A stretch of DNA of 64,000 bases, from the NCBI RefSeq assembly GCF_018860505.1, contig NZ_JAHKPU010000013.1, positions 52,042-116,041 of the forward strand, given 5' to 3'. Positions 9,287 to 18,769 of this stretch are shown here, piece after piece. The notes below the pieces were generated by a model. That model had not been told where the DNA came from. It worked only from the letters and a program-made list of their open reading frames with translations, and made no database searches. The position numbers were made by a program, and so were the translations under genes. This DNA is from Pacificibacter marinus. Lineage in GTDB: Bacteria > Pseudomonadota > Alphaproteobacteria > Rhodobacterales > Rhodobacteraceae. The stretch's first letter is position 1. Each line of letters opens with the position of its first letter.

Positions 9287-10240
9287 TTACGCTGTGCCAA
9301 TTTTTTTCAAACGCGCCTCACGCAGACGTGCGAAATCATCACCGGCGTGATAACTGGAGCGCGTCAAAGGCGTGGCCGAGACCATTAAGAACCCTTTGTT
9401 AAATGCGGTTTTCTCATAGGTTTTGAACTCTTCAGGCGTCACAAAACGATCCACGGCATGGTGTTTCGGCGTTGGCTGCAAGTACTGCCCAATGGTCAAG
9501 AAATCGATGTCAGCGGCGCGCATGTCTTCCATCACTTGCGTGACAGATTGTTTGTCTTCGCCGAGGCCAACCATGATGCCCGATTTGGTGAACATCGTTG
9601 GATCAAGTTCTTTCACGCGCTGCAACAGACGCAAAGAATGGAAATACCGCGCGCCAGGGCGCACTTCAGGATACAAGCCAGGCACGGTTTCCAGATTGTG
9701 ATTGAACACATCGGGGCGCGCCTCGACCACGACTTCCAACACTTTCGGATCACAGCGAATGAAATCAGGTGTGAGGATTTCGATGGTCGTAGAGGGTGAC
9801 TTTTTACGAATGGCGCGGATGGTCATCGCGAAATGCTCTGCCCCGCCGTCCTCAACGTCATCGCGGTCCACAGAGGTGATCACAACGTGGTTGAGACCCA
9901 ATTTGGCCACGGCATCCGCCACACGCCCCGGTTCAAAGACATCTAAATCCTCAGGCGGCTTACCTGTGGCGATGTTGCAAAAGGTGCAAGCGCGGGTGCA
10001 GACTTCACCCATGATCATCATCGTAGCGTGGCCTTGCGACCAACATTCGCCCACGTTGGGACAGCCCGCTTCTTCGCAGACTGTCACAAGTTTGTTTTCA
10101 CGCATGATCTCGCGTGTTTCTTTATAGCCTTCGGATGTGGGCGCTTTGACGCGAATCCAATCGGGCTTTTTAGGCTGCGCATTATCGGGGCGCTTTTGCT
10201 TTTCAGGGTGTCGCTGAGCTGGAATTTTGAGATCGCGCAC
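9287..10240 (-). CDS. lipA: Lipoyl synthase
   Basis: Radical-SAM enzyme inserting two sulfurs into octanoyl groups on lipoate-dependent enzymes. The 317-residue protein has the auxiliary cluster cysteines in [12 protein letters not shown] and the radical-SAM triad in [11 protein letters not shown], followed by [16 protein letters not shown]. The C-terminal [10 protein letters not shown] contains the conserved RSSYxA serine. The start is a GTG at 10240 with a GGGGG ribosome site about 7 bases upstream; [14 protein letters not shown] is typical for alphaproteobacteria. It appears monocistronic, ending at the hairpin at 9239-9264. Confidence 0.96.
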   Translation of the reverse strand: MRDLKIPAQRHPEKQKRPDNAQPKKPDWIRVKAPTSEGYKETREIMRENKLVTVCEEAGCPNVGECWSQGHATMMIMGEVCTRACTFCNIATGKPPEDLDVFEPGRVADAVAKLGLNHVVITSVDRDDVEDGGAEHFAMTIRAIRKKSPSTTIEILTPDFIRCDPKVLEVVVEARPDVFNHNLETVPGLYPEVRPGARYFHSLRLLQRVKELDPTMFTKSGIMVGLGEDKQSVTQVMEDMRAADIDFLTIGQYLQPTPKHHAVDRFVTPEEFKTYEKTAFNKGFLMVSATPLTRSSYHAGDDFARLREARLKKIGTA

Positions 10241-10557
10241 GATATGCCCCCATAGTGAAATTGATTTTCTAGGTTATATCCCAGACAGACTTCGGGGCAA
10301 GTGGATACGTGGCATTGCTGCCATGTTCCCTGCTCAACACATATAGCCACATACACAGGCATGGTGTTTGCATCGCGAACATCTCATCTGCTACGGCAAA
10401 GATTTTGCCCAATTTTACGACGAAATGCCAGCTTATACTATTCCGACCATTTTTGTCGCATGCCAGCAATTGAACCTAAACTAGAATCGTTCTAGATATC
10501 GCCCAATAGCATTTGAATCTGCGATCCCATCGCAAGAAGATCCTTAGGAGTGATGAT
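10241..10557. other. Intergenic region lipA/peroxiredoxin
   Basis: 317 bases with no convincing gene. It must hold the divergent promoters of lipA and the peroxiredoxin gene, and it contains the palindrome at 10481-10495. Short frames here lack ribosome sites and recognisable protein content. Confidence 0.6.
10481..10495. promoter_or_regulatory. ICE-box-like palindrome upstream of peroxiredoxin gene
   Basis: CTAGAATCGTTCTAG is a perfect 6-3-6 inverted repeat, 63 bases before the peroxiredoxin ATG. Its core TAGAA-N3-TTCTA matches the iron control element TTTAGAA-N3-TTCTAAA recognised by Irr in alphaproteobacteria, except at the outermost bases. Irr binding is inferred; the palindrome itself is plain. 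Confidence 0.5.
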
Positions 10558-11109
10558 ATGCAAGCTGGACATAAACTTCCAAACGTAACGTTCAAAACCC
10601 GCGTGCGCGATGAATCTATCGGCGGCGACAATCCTTTCCGTTGGGAAGATAAGACAACATCTGATTACTTTGGCGGCAAACGTGTTGTGTTGTTTTCGCT
10701 CCCCGGTGCTTTCACGCCAACATGTTCCACATACCAATTGCCAGGATTTGAAAACGGCTTTGACGATTTCAAAGCGGCTGGCATCGACGCGATCTATTGC
10801 ATGTCTGTGAACGACAGCTTTGTGATGAACAAATGGGCGCAATCGCAAGACCTGAAAAACGTCGGCGTGATCCCTGATGGTTCTGGCGAATTCACCCGCC
10901 GCATGGGCATGTTGGTGAACAAAGACAACCTCGGTTTTGGTGTGCGTTCATGGCGCTATGCGGCTGTGGTCAAAGACGGTGTTATCGAGGCTTGGTTCGA
11001 AGAGCCAGGTCTGTGCGACAACCACGGCGAAGACCCTTACGGCGTGTCTTCACCAGAAACCGTTTTGGAATACCTCAAAACAGCAGCACAGGATGTTGCG
11101 GCTGAATAA
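10558..11109 (+). CDS. Peroxiredoxin, Prx5 type
   Basis: Thiol peroxidase of 183 residues reducing hydrogen peroxide and organic peroxides, probably with glutathione or glutaredoxin. The active-site motif LPGAFTPTCSTYQLPGF gives peroxidatic Cys56. A second Cys in GLCDNHGEDPYGVS near the C-terminus could be a resolving residue or an interaction site. The AGGAG site before 10558 fixes the start; the frame extends upstream but without support. It ends at a strong terminator and lies next to oxyR-katA, which suits a peroxide-defence cluster. An ICE-like palindrome lies upstream. Confidence 0.92.
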   Translation: MQAGHKLPNVTFKTRVRDESIGGDNPFRWEDKTTSDYFGGKRVVLFSLPGAFTPTCSTYQLPGFENGFDDFKAAGIDAIYCMSVNDSFVMNKWAQSQDLKNVGVIPDGSGEFTRRMGMLVNKDNLGFGVRSWRYAAVVKDGVIEAWFEEPGLCDNHGEDPYGVSSPETVLEYLKTAAQDVAAE

Positions 11110-11133
11110 TCACAGCCACTTGTGACTAATAAT

Positions 11134-11166
11134 CAGCCCGCCTCAGCCTTGAGCGCGGGCTTTTTC
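11134..11166 (+). terminator. Intrinsic terminator after peroxiredoxin gene
   Basis: AGCCCGC and GCGGGCT pair, with an inner CTCA/TGAG extension, followed by TTTTCTTT. It ends the plus-strand peroxiredoxin transcript and faces the end of oxyR. Confidence 0.85.
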
Positions 11167-11196
11167 TTTGTCGAATATTCTTTGTGCCAAACGGGT

Positions 11197-12123
11197 TTAG
11201 CCGCGCATCCGTGCTTCATACAACAATTCACTGCCCGCTTCGGCCAAAAGCGCTGCCAAATCCGTAAACCATGAGGCGTCAGGCGTGCTGGCGCGGCGTA
11301 TCAATGCGATGGTGCGCGCAGGCTGTGGGTCTGGAAAGCGCATCACCGCCAAGTCTGGACTGGACGCATGTTCGGTTTTCAGCGCGATTTCTGGCACAAA
11401 GGTCATACCAAACCCCTGCGCCACCAGCCCACATAGTGTTGACAAAGATGACGCACCAAGATCGACAGTTTGCTCTGCACGTGTCAATTGGCACATATCC
11501 AAGGCTTGGTCTGCTAGGCAATGCCCCTCATCCAGCAGCAACAGCCCATCGGGCGGCACATCTGTCGGGCGCATGGGCACCATTTGTTGGCTCAAATGCG
11601 CAAGCCGCGCCTTGGACCCTGCCAGCAAAAAACAATCGGTGAACAAAGGCTCGGCAATCAGACCATCAATATTATAAGGCAACGCGATGATCGCAGCATC
11701 AAGCCGTCCTGCAGAAACGTCTTTGAGCAGATCAGCCGTTTGCGCCTCACGCACGCGTATATCTAAGTTAAGCTGCGCCGATTTGATCCGTGTCAGCGCG
11801 CGCGGCAACATATAAGGTGCAATTGTGGGGATCACCCCAAGCGACAATCGCCCCGATAGCCCATCTTGCAGACGCACTTCCGATTCCATCTCTCGCATCA
11901 TCGCTAAAAGAACAAGAGCGCGCTCATAAACCATCTGCCCCGCGCGTGTCAGGCGAATATCACGAGGCAAACGCTCCACAAGCTGCGTATCAAGGCTTAG
12001 CTCCATCTCTTTGATTTGTTGTGATAAAGCGGGCTGGGTGACGTGCACGCGTTCAGCCGCAGCCGAAAAAGAGCGTTCTTCGGCCAGCGCCACAAAGTAA
12101 CGCATCTGTTTCAGTGTCAGCAT
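11197..12123 (-). CDS. oxyR: OxyR-type LysR family hydrogen-peroxide sensor
   Basis: Transcription activator of peroxide defence, 308 residues. The N-terminal winged helix-turn-helix (residues 1-60) reads MRYFVALAEERSFSAAAERV with VTQPALSQQIKEME. The C-terminal sensing domain contains GHCLADQALDMC, in which Cys202 and Cys211 correspond in sequence and spacing to the disulfide-forming Cys199/Cys208 of E. coli OxyR. This separates it from other LysR proteins. It diverges from katA, and a T-N11-A palindrome lies between them, so it probably controls katA and itself. Confidence 0.93.
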   Translation of the reverse strand: MLTLKQMRYFVALAEERSFSAAAERVHVTQPALSQQIKEMELSLDTQLVERLPRDIRLTRAGQMVYERALVLLAMMREMESEVRLQDGLSGRLSLGVIPTIAPYMLPRALTRIKSAQLNLDIRVREAQTADLLKDVSAGRLDAAIIALPYNIDGLIAEPLFTDCFLLAGSKARLAHLSQQMVPMRPTDVPPDGLLLLDEGHCLADQALDMCQLTRAEQTVDLGASSLSTLCGLVAQGFGMTFVPEIALKTEHASSPDLAVMRFPDPQPARTIALIRRASTPDASWFTDLAALLAEAGSELLYEARMRG

Positions 12124-12158
12124 TTTGAACTGCCTTTGCTATTGTTCAACCTCGAGGC

Positions 12159-12173
12159 ATTAGAAAATCTAAT
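12159..12173. promoter_or_regulatory. Candidate OxyR operator between oxyR and katA
   Basis: ATTAGAAAATCTAAT is a perfect inverted repeat (6-3-6) and contains the T-N11-A pattern of LysR-family sites. It lies 36 bases from the oxyR start and 99 bases from the katA start, fitting autoregulation plus activation of katA. Confidence 0.6.
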
Positions 12174-12271
12174 ACATGACATCGATTTATACAATTTTAT
12201 TTTATTCAAAAGGTCTGCCATGTTGGTCACATCAACAAACGAACCGATTTCAAACCTATAGGGAGACGACA

Positions 12272-13726
12272 ATGACCAAACGTTTGACCACCACAGCGGG
12301 CGCGCCCGTTTCACACAATGACACATCCAAAACAGCAGGCCCACGCGGCCCAGTGATGCTTGATGATTATCAGTTGATCGAAAAGCTGGCCCATCAAAAC
12401 CGTGAACGCATTCCTGAACGTGTGGTTCACGCCAAAGGTTGGGGCGCGCAAGGCACATTCACTGTCACCCATGATATTTCGAACTACACCACAGCGAAGC
12501 TGTTTTCAAAAGTGGGCAACACCTGTGAAATCCTGTCACGTTGGTCCACAGTTGCGGGCGAACTTGGCGCGGCAGATGCCGAACGCGATGTGCGTGGCTT
12601 TTCGGTGAAATTCTACACCGAAGAAGGCAACTGGGACGTGGTTGGCAACAACACACCAATCTTCTTTATCCGCGATGCGTTCAAATTCCCTGACTTCATC
12701 CGCACACAAAAACGTCACCCGAAAAGCAATCTGCGTTCTCCTGAAGCGATGTTTGATTTCTGGGCCGCTCACCCTGAATCCGTGCACCAAGTGACCATTT
12801 TGATGTCTGACCGTGGAATCCCCGTGAACCCGATGCACATGCATGGCTATGGCTCGCACACCTATTCCATGTGGAATGCCGATGGGGCACGCGTTTGGGT
12901 GAAATTCCACTTCCGCAATCAGCAAGGCATCAAGAACTACATGAACGATGAGGCAGAAAACTTGATCGCTAAGACACGCGAAAGCTACCAAGAAGACCTC
13001 TTTGGCGCGATTGAAGCTGGCAATTTCCCGAAATGGGAACTCAACATTCAAGTGATGAACGAAGAAGATGCCGAAAAGCAGGACTTTAACCCGTTTGATC
13101 TGACCAAAGTCTGGCCGCATGATGACTTCCCATTGATCCCTGTGGGCATGTTGGAATTCAATAAAAACCCAGACAACTACTTCCAAATGGTTGAAAATGC
13201 CGCCTATTCACCATCAAATAAAATTCCAGGCATCGGCTTTAGCCCTGACAAAATGTTGCAAGCGCGTGTGTTTTCTTACGCGGATGCGCATCGTTACCGC
13301 CTTGGCACGCATTACGAATCTTTGCCAGCCAATGCGCCCAAATGCCCTGTGCATCACTACCATAAAGACGGCGCGATGAACTTTAACGCGCCAAGCACAG
13401 GCCACCCAGAGGCCTATTATGAGCCGAACCAATATGAAGCCAGCGCCAAAGCAGACCCAAGCGTCGCCGAGCCGCCGCTGAAAATCTCAGGCGACGCCGA
13501 TAAATATGTGGTTGAAATGGAAGATGCGGATTACGTACAGCCGCGCAAACTCTACGCCGAAGTGATCGGCGATGATGAACGCTCGCGTCTTCACATGACC
13601 ATGGCTGGCGCTATGGCTCCATGTTCCACATCCGTGCGTGAGCGTTGGTTCGAAGTGCTTGGCAAAGTTCACCCGAGCTATGAAGCTGGCGTGCGCGGCG
13701 CGCTGGATGAAATCGACGACGCGTAA
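12272..13726 (+). CDS. katA: Monofunctional heme catalase
   Basis: Decomposes hydrogen peroxide to water and oxygen. The 484-residue protein is the small-subunit clade of heme catalases. Catalytic His53 lies in [15 protein letters not shown], the distal Asn in [11 protein letters not shown], and the proximal heme-ligating Tyr in [14 protein letters not shown]. The sequence continues with the NADPH-binding region including [15 protein letters not shown]. The ATG at 12272 has a GGGAGACG ribosome site; the frame is open to 12176, but that extension has no family support. It is divergent from oxyR and ends at a strong terminator. Confidence 0.96.
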   Translation: MTKRLTTTAGAPVSHNDTSKTAGPRGPVMLDDYQLIEKLAHQNRERIPERVVHAKGWGAQGTFTVTHDISNYTTAKLFSKVGNTCEILSRWSTVAGELGAADAERDVRGFSVKFYTEEGNWDVVGNNTPIFFIRDAFKFPDFIRTQKRHPKSNLRSPEAMFDFWAAHPESVHQVTILMSDRGIPVNPMHMHGYGSHTYSMWNADGARVWVKFHFRNQQGIKNYMNDEAENLIAKTRESYQEDLFGAIEAGNFPKWELNIQVMNEEDAEKQDFNPFDLTKVWPHDDFPLIPVGMLEFNKNPDNYFQMVENAAYSPSNKIPGIGFSPDKMLQARVFSYADAHRYRLGTHYESLPANAPKCPVHHYHKDGAMNFNAPSTGHPEAYYEPNQYEASAKADPSVAEPPLKISGDADKYVVEMEDADYVQPRKLYAEVIGDDERSRLHMTMAGAMAPCSTSVRERWFEVLGKVHPSYEAGVRGALDEIDDA

Positions 13727-13750
13727 TTTGCGCCCGACCTAAAACATTTA

Positions 13751-13785
13751 AACGCCCCTCCCGCGCAAGCGAGGGGCGTTTTTCG
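13751..13785 (+). terminator. Intrinsic terminator after katA
   Basis: AACGCCCCTC pairs perfectly with GAGGGGCGTT around a 10-base loop, followed by TTTCGTTTTT. Confidence 0.9.
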
Positions 13786-13828
13786 TTTTTCTCAGGCTTC
13801 AGACAGATCGCATTCGCCCATAAGGCCA

Positions 13829-14986
13829 TTAACCAATAAGGTTTGAATAACCAGCTTCGTCAAAATGTCGTTTAAGACGTTGCAATGCAATGCGCAGCAC
13901 CACTTTGCCAGAACGCGCAGACCAACCCATGCGCTTTTCGGCCTGCTCCATACCTTGCAAATAGCAACAACAGCGCAGCGCCACATCGCCAAGTCCAGGG
14001 CCAAGATCCATCAAAGCCGCAGCCACACGGGCTTTGGCCGCATCAGGGCCAAAACCTGACGCATCGCCATCAAAGGTGCTGCGCGAACCTTCCGCTAAAA
14101 ACTGGTCCCAGTTTTTCGTCACACAGGGGCTCATCTGCGCCAATTCGAAATCTTCGCGCAAACGCTCGGAGGCGGCCACAAGTTCAGGACCAAGGAACAT
14201 TTCACCATCTTTATCGCGACGTCGCGACAGCGTCATCACAGGGCTCTCAGCCGCATTGTAGCGCATACGTTTTGGCTTATCTGTCTGCGTGCCAGCCATA
14301 TCTTTGGCAGCCCAAACACGCTGTGTCGCGCCAAAACTGGCCTGTGCTTCGGCAAATCCTGCCCGTGCGCTTTCATCTGCAGCGATAAGTCGCTTGAGCG
14401 CCGCACGCCCCGCAGAGGTAATCGTATAACGGGTGATTTTGCCCTTTTCTTGCGCCGAGATCCAATCTTTAAGGGCCATAGCTTGCGCGATAGGTCGATC
14501 CAAAACAGCAGTACGTGTGGTGCGCCCGTCGGGCAAATCACGAACAACAACGGCCTTTTCCATATCTTTAGCCACGGCCAAACAAGCCCCCGGTTCGCTT
14601 AAACGGCGCAAAATACGGCGCGCCTCGCGGTCAATCGTCGCGTCATCGAGAGGCGTCGCTGCGTCAGTGTCAGAAAAGTTTGTAAATTTGCTCATGGCTG
14701 ATGTGTCCTTCGATCTAATGAGAGGCCGCACTGGGATGTCGGATGACAAGGGCATCGTGGTGTACTGACTGAGCGCGTTTAGAGCTTCATCAATCAGTGG
14801 ATCATCGCGCTTCAACTCGACTTTGCGCACTTGACGCATGACTGTAGAGGGCGCGCAGCCGTCGTTACGTGCCAAAGCGCGAATGGTTCGACCATGCTCG
14901 GTATGCTCCAGATACCGCTTGGCTTCTTGTGGCACCCAATTGGGCAATGCACCCTTTGTTTTGCCTATGCTGTTACCGTAATTCAA
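13829..14986 (-). CDS. DUF6456 helix-turn-helix protein
   Basis: Predicted DNA-binding protein of 385 residues conserved in Rhodobacterales. The N-terminal part (residues about 15-55: WVPQEAKRYLEHTEHGRTI, then LARNDGCAPSTVMRQVRKVE) looks like a helix-turn-helix. The middle (about 125-175) contains ITSAGRAALKRLIAADE, reminiscent of a winged helix. The C-terminal DUF6456 domain includes RRRDKDGEMFLGPELVAASERLRED-type residues and ends LRIALQRLKRHFDEAGY. The only sensible start is a TTG at 14986, preceded by GGGGAGAG. Function is not established; a regulatory role is inferred from the fold. Confidence 0.8.
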   Translation of the reverse strand: MNYGNSIGKTKGALPNWVPQEAKRYLEHTEHGRTIRALARNDGCAPSTVMRQVRKVELKRDDPLIDEALNALSQYTTMPLSSDIPVRPLIRSKDTSAMSKFTNFSDTDAATPLDDATIDREARRILRRLSEPGACLAVAKDMEKAVVVRDLPDGRTTRTAVLDRPIAQAMALKDWISAQEKGKITRYTITSAGRAALKRLIAADESARAGFAEAQASFGATQRVWAAKDMAGTQTDKPKRMRYNAAESPVMTLSRRRDKDGEMFLGPELVAASERLREDFELAQMSPCVTKNWDQFLAEGSRSTFDGDASGFGPDAAKARVAAALMDLGPGLGDVALRCCCYLQGMEQAEKRMGWSARSGKVVLRIALQRLKRHFDEAGYSNLIG

Positions 14987-15346
14987 CGTTCTCTCCCCGC
15001 AAGCCTTACGCTTGATGTGTCTACTCCAGACTTGGCAGATCGCGATCCGGAGTTTCTATTATGGAAACAATTTAAAATTATATTTAAAATTGTATCGAAT
15101 CTAACAACAACCTTGGGTTGCATTAATTACCTAAAGGTTAATTGCCGCGCCTTAGACTAACTTTCGCCACAATTCATAAACGGCACAGGAACAGACCGTT
15201 CGCATTTCGGAAACAATACGCAATACACGCATAGGTTGTGCTTCTCTCTCTTCATACGGCACGAAGCTCAGCAGGAACGCCACAGTCAATGCTGCGCCCA
15301 GAGCCCAGCCTTATAAATACCAGTCTTATAAATAACGGAGAGACCC
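14987..15346. other. Intergenic region between DUF6456 and DUF6477 genes
   Basis: 360 bases without a supported gene. It is AT-rich in the middle, with a repeated TTTAAAATT (15071-15079, 15083-15091) and two TTAA motifs around 15122-15141. GATCGCGATC, a 10-base palindrome, lies near 15040. A direct repeat CTTATAAATA occurs at 15310-15319 and 15325-15334, next to the DUF6477 start. It presumably holds two divergent promoters. Confidence 0.5.
15310..15334 (+). repeat. Short direct repeat CTTATAAATA before DUF6477 gene
   Basis: Two exact 10-base copies spaced 15 bases apart end 12 bases before the DUF6477 ATG. They overlap the expected leader of the transcript, so they could be a binding site or a recent duplication. 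Confidence 0.5.
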
Positions 15347-15640
15347 ATGACCGATATCAACACAGTTCTCGCATCCCTACGCCGCCCAAGCTTGTTGATC
15401 CGCGCCGCTCGGTTCGGCTTGACCGACTACAATCGCACCCGTGATCTTAAACGCGTCATGGGCGCGTCCCAAGATCTCTCTCCAGCCCGCGTCATTGACG
15501 GGTTGATCGAAAAAGAAGCCCACTTCGAAGAAACCCGCAAAAAGGGCGATGCCGCCTACAGCGTCGCGCGTCATATCGAAGTGTTGATTGCCCTGATGGC
15601 AGAGGCCCGCTTGCTGCCGCGTGGCCCTCAAGAGGTGTAA
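15347..15640 (+). CDS. DUF6477 family protein
   Basis: A 97-residue protein of the Rhodobacterales DUF6477 family. It begins MTDINTVLASLRRPSLLIRAAR and is mostly helical and charged, with YNRTRDLKRVMG and a C-terminal ARHIEVLIALMAEARLLPR. There is no signal peptide or membrane helix, so it is cytoplasmic. The start follows ACGGAGAG. It has its own terminator. It diverges from the DUF6456 gene; the shared regulatory region hints at a related role. Function is unknown. Confidence 0.8.
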   Translation: MTDINTVLASLRRPSLLIRAARFGLTDYNRTRDLKRVMGASQDLSPARVIDGLIEKEAHFEETRKKGDAAYSVARHIEVLIALMAEARLLPRGPQEV

Positions 15641-15677
15641 TCCCTAGACAAAATAGCACAGCATATACAGCTTTGCT

Positions 15678-15707
15678 CCCTCAAACGCAGTGTTTGGGGG
15701 ATTTTTT
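15678..15707 (+). terminator. Intrinsic terminator after DUF6477 gene
   Basis: CCCTCAAAC pairs with GTTTGGGGG (one G-U), followed by ATTTTTT. Confidence 0.8.
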
Positions 15708-15786
15708 GTGCCGCCGAGGCCAAAACTCGCGCTTGGATGTTCAAACCATCTTGCCTCAAAGCGTAACTGAGCCTAAACGCTGATCT

Positions 15787-17349
15787 ATGACCAGCACATC
15801 CCATGACCGCCTCCTCATCATCGACTTTGGCTCCCAAGTGACGCAGCTGATTGCGCGTCGTTTGCGTGAATCCAATGTCTATTGCGAAATTCACCCCTAT
15901 CAGAATGTCACAGACACATTTTTGGCCGATTTCGCGCCAAAAGCCGTGATCCTGTCGGGTGGCCCAGACAGCGTGACACGCGAAGGTTCGCCCCGCGCGC
16001 CGCAAAGCGTGTTCGACATGGGCGTGCCGATCTTGGGCATCTGCTATGGTCAGCAAACCATGATGGAACAGCTCGGCGGCAAGGTCGAAAGCGGCCATGG
16101 CACTGCGGAATTTGGTCGTGCTTTTGTCACGCCAAATGATCACAAACTTGATCTTTTGGACGGCTGGTTTGCAGATGGCAAAGAGCAGGTCTGGATGTCT
16201 CACGGCGATCACGTGTCACAAATTGCCCCCGGTTTCGAGGTCTATGGCACCTCGCCAAACGCGCCTTGCGCCATCATTGCCGATGCCAGCCGCCATTTCT
16301 ATGCCGTGCAATTCCACCCCGAAGTGCATCACACGCCCAATGGCGCGAAACTTTATGAAAACTTCGTCAAACTCGCGGGCTTCACCGGCGATTGGACGAT
16401 GGCCGGCTATAAAGACCAAGCCATCGCGGCCATTCGCGAACAAGTTGGCGACAAACAAGTTATTTGTGGTCTTTCCGGTGGTGTTGACAGCTCGGTCACT
16501 GCGATTTTGCTGCACGAAGCCATTGGCGAACAACTGACATGTGTGTTCGTGGACCACGGCTTGCTGCGTCTGAATGAGGCGGCAGAAGTCGTGAAAATGT
16601 TCCGCGATAATTACAACATCAAACTGATCCACGCGGATGAATCCGATCTTTTCCTTGGCGAATTGGATGGCGTCTCTGATCCTGAAACCAAACGCAAAAT
16701 TATCGGCAAGCTGTTCATTGACGTGTTCCAAAAATACGCCAATGGCATCGAGGGTGCGGAATTCTTAGCTCAAGGCACGCTTTACCCTGATGTAATCGAA
16801 TCTGTATCTTTCTCTGGCGGCCCAAGTGTGACCATCAAATCACACCACAATGTTGGCGGTTTGCCAGAAAAAATGGGCCTCAAACTGGTTGAGCCACTGC
16901 GCGAATTGTTCAAAGACGAAGTGCGCGCATTGGGTCTTGAGCTTGGTCTGCCTGCATCCTTTATCGGGCGTCACCCTTTCCCTGGTCCGGGCCTTGCGAT
17001 CCGCTGCCCTGGTGAAATCACCCACGAAAAACTTGCGATCCTGCAGCAAGCGGATGCGGTCTACATCGACCAAATCCGCAAACATGGGCTGTATGACGAA
17101 ATCTGGCAGGCTTTTGCCGCGATTTTGCCGATGAAAACCGTGGGCGTGATGGGCGATGGGCGCACTTACGATTATGCTGTTGCGATCCGTGCTGTGACTT
17201 CTGTTGATGGCATGACTGCTGACACCTACCCGTTCACCCATGAATTTATGGGCGAGACGATGACCCGCATTATCAATGAGGTCAAAGGCGTGAACCGCGT
17301 GTTCTACGATTTGACGTCTAAACCTCCGGGCACGATCGAGCTTGAGTGA
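15787..17349 (+). CDS. guaA: GMP synthase (glutamine-hydrolysing)
   Basis: Converts XMP to GMP using glutamine and ATP, the last step of guanine nucleotide synthesis. The 520-residue protein has an N-terminal class I amidotransferase with Cys86 in [11 protein letters not shown] and the His/Glu of QFHPEV. The ATP pyrophosphatase domain follows with P-loop GLSGGVDSS, then the C-terminal dimerisation domain ending in the characteristic [14 protein letters not shown]. The length is normal. It stands alone here, with guaB about 28 kb away on the other strand. A terminator follows. Confidence 0.97.
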   Translation: MTSTSHDRLLIIDFGSQVTQLIARRLRESNVYCEIHPYQNVTDTFLADFAPKAVILSGGPDSVTREGSPRAPQSVFDMGVPILGICYGQQTMMEQLGGKVESGHGTAEFGRAFVTPNDHKLDLLDGWFADGKEQVWMSHGDHVSQIAPGFEVYGTSPNAPCAIIADASRHFYAVQFHPEVHHTPNGAKLYENFVKLAGFTGDWTMAGYKDQAIAAIREQVGDKQVICGLSGGVDSSVTAILLHEAIGEQLTCVFVDHGLLRLNEAAEVVKMFRDNYNIKLIHADESDLFLGELDGVSDPETKRKIIGKLFIDVFQKYANGIEGAEFLAQGTLYPDVIESVSFSGGPSVTIKSHHNVGGLPEKMGLKLVEPLRELFKDEVRALGLELGLPASFIGRHPFPGPGLAIRCPGEITHEKLAILQQADAVYIDQIRKHGLYDEIWQAFAAILPMKTVGVMGDGRTYDYAVAIRAVTSVDGMTADTYPFTHEFMGETMTRIINEVKGVNRVFYDLTSKPPGTIELE

Positions 17350-17363
17350 TTTGATTTCAGGAA

Positions 17364-17388
17364 GGCGCCCTTTGGGGCGTCTTTTTTT
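17364..17388 (+). terminator. Intrinsic terminator after guaA
   Basis: GGCGCCC and GGGGCGTC pair around a short TTT loop (one G-U) and are followed by a run of Ts. Confidence 0.8.
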
Positions 17389-17478
17389 GCCACCTGCTCA
17401 GATTTCCCACAGGCGGTATGAGCCTTTGCGCATAGATTGAGATTGCAGCAGCCCACCTGCGTCATTAGCAAGGACGTC

Positions 17479-17757
17479 ATGGGAAAAGTATTACTCACAG
17501 GTACGATGCGTTGCGACGCGAATGAGATTGAGACCGTTTTGGCGCTCATGGAAAAACACATGCGCCTATCGCAAGCCGAACCCGGATGTTTGCAGTTTGA
17601 ACTGTGGCAAGATGAACTTGACCCTCGCAGCTTTCACGTCAGTGAAGTCTTTCGCTCTGAATGCGATTTTGAAGCTCATCAAGACCGCGCGTATTCCTCC
17701 GATTGGGGCCGCGTCACACGGCATATGCCCCGCGATTTCACCAAGAGTTCCGCATGA
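17479..17757 (+). CDS. Antibiotic biosynthesis monooxygenase (ABM) domain protein
   Basis: A 92-residue ferredoxin-like dimeric alpha-beta barrel protein. Visible features are the first strand VLLTGTMRCDANEIE, the central EPGCLQFELWQDELDP and FHVSEVFRSECDFEAHQ. Relatives such as YgiN act on quinols, but many are uncharacterised, so the substrate is open. The ATG at 17479 has AAGGA upstream. Its stop overlaps the following exporter gene (ATGA), so the two are co-translated. Confidence 0.85.
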   Translation: MGKVLLTGTMRCDANEIETVLALMEKHMRLSQAEPGCLQFELWQDELDPRSFHVSEVFRSECDFEAHQDRAYSSDWGRVTRHMPRDFTKSSA

Positions 17758-18635
17758 CAGCACAAGCGCATCCACTCAAAGCCGCCGCATGGATGATGGG
17801 CGCCGTGTTTGGGTTTTCGCTGCTAGCCGTGGCGGGGCGTCAACTTGCTCTCGGGCTTGATACCTTTGAAATCATGACCTATCGGTCGTTGGTTGGCGTC
17901 ATAACAGTCACTGGCATCGCGTTGTTGTCTGGGCGTGGCGATCACATCAAGGCCAATGCGCTGCATTTGCACTTTGCGCGCAACCTCAGTCATTTTGCTG
18001 GGCAAAATCTGTGGCTCTTTGCCTTGACGCTCATTCCATTGGCGCAATTGTTTGCCTTGGAATTCGCCTATCCGATACTTGTCGCGATTGGTGCAGTGTT
18101 GTTCTTAGGCGAACGCGTCAATGGTCTGCGAGCATTGTCCTTTGGCATCGGGTTTATCGGCATTTTGATTGTCGCGCGCCCCTTTGGGTCTGGCGGATTA
18201 TCCATCGGATTGCTCAGCGCCATGGCTTGTGCCTTGGGGTTTGCAGGGTCTGCGCTGTTCACCAAAAAGCTAACGCAAACTGCCAATGTCACGCTGACTT
18301 CAATCATGTTTTGGTTGTCCTTGATGCAAATGGGCATGGGATTGATCTGCGCAGGCTTTGATGGCGATATGGTTTTACCATCCGCGCAACACTGGCCTTG
18401 GATTGTCGTCATTTCCTTGTCTGGTCTAGGCGCACATATGTGTTTGACCCAAGCACTGTCTTTGGCCCCTGCCTCCATCGTCACGCCCATCGATTTTCTA
18501 CGACTTCCGCTGATCGCGGTGATTGGCATGATGTTTTATGGTGAAGAGCTTGATGTCTACGTATTTGTCGGCGCAGCCATTATATTTGGGGCTAATTACA
18601 TGAATATATTGACGGAATCGCGCAAAAGGGTCTAA
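17754..18635 (+). CDS. EamA/DMT family exporter (first of two)
   Basis: Inner-membrane transporter of 293 residues with about ten hydrophobic helices arranged as two EamA repeats. The first repeat is about residues 8-140 (AAWMMGAVFGFSLLAVAG, ending ALSFGIGFIGILIVARP) and the second follows from SIGLLSAMACALGFAG. Family members export amino acids, metabolites or S-adenosylmethionine-like compounds; the substrate cannot be read from the sequence. The start at 17754 overlaps the ABM gene stop. Confidence 0.88.
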   Translation: MTAQAHPLKAAAWMMGAVFGFSLLAVAGRQLALGLDTFEIMTYRSLVGVITVTGIALLSGRGDHIKANALHLHFARNLSHFAGQNLWLFALTLIPLAQLFALEFAYPILVAIGAVLFLGERVNGLRALSFGIGFIGILIVARPFGSGGLSIGLLSAMACALGFAGSALFTKKLTQTANVTLTSIMFWLSLMQMGMGLICAGFDGDMVLPSAQHWPWIVVISLSGLGAHMCLTQALSLAPASIVTPIDFLRLPLIAVIGMMFYGEELDVYVFVGAAIIFGANYMNILTESRKRV

Positions 18636-18769
18636 GAAACCTCTCCTCAAAGCCCCATCTGCTACATTATGACGCGGCGTTAGAATTGCGCGAAATTCAG
18701 CCGACGTTTAGCCTTGATCCATAATAACAAATAAGAGATTCGAGCATTTGACTCGATGGGAGGGATATT

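Noticed and set aside
12536..13186. 216-codon minus-strand frame opposite katA
   Set aside because: Shadow of the catalase gene.
14987..15346. CtrA full site TTAA-N7-TTAA in the DUF6456/DUF6477 spacer
   Set aside because: TTAA pairs are present but the spacing is 8 or 11, not 7; AT-richness alone explains them.
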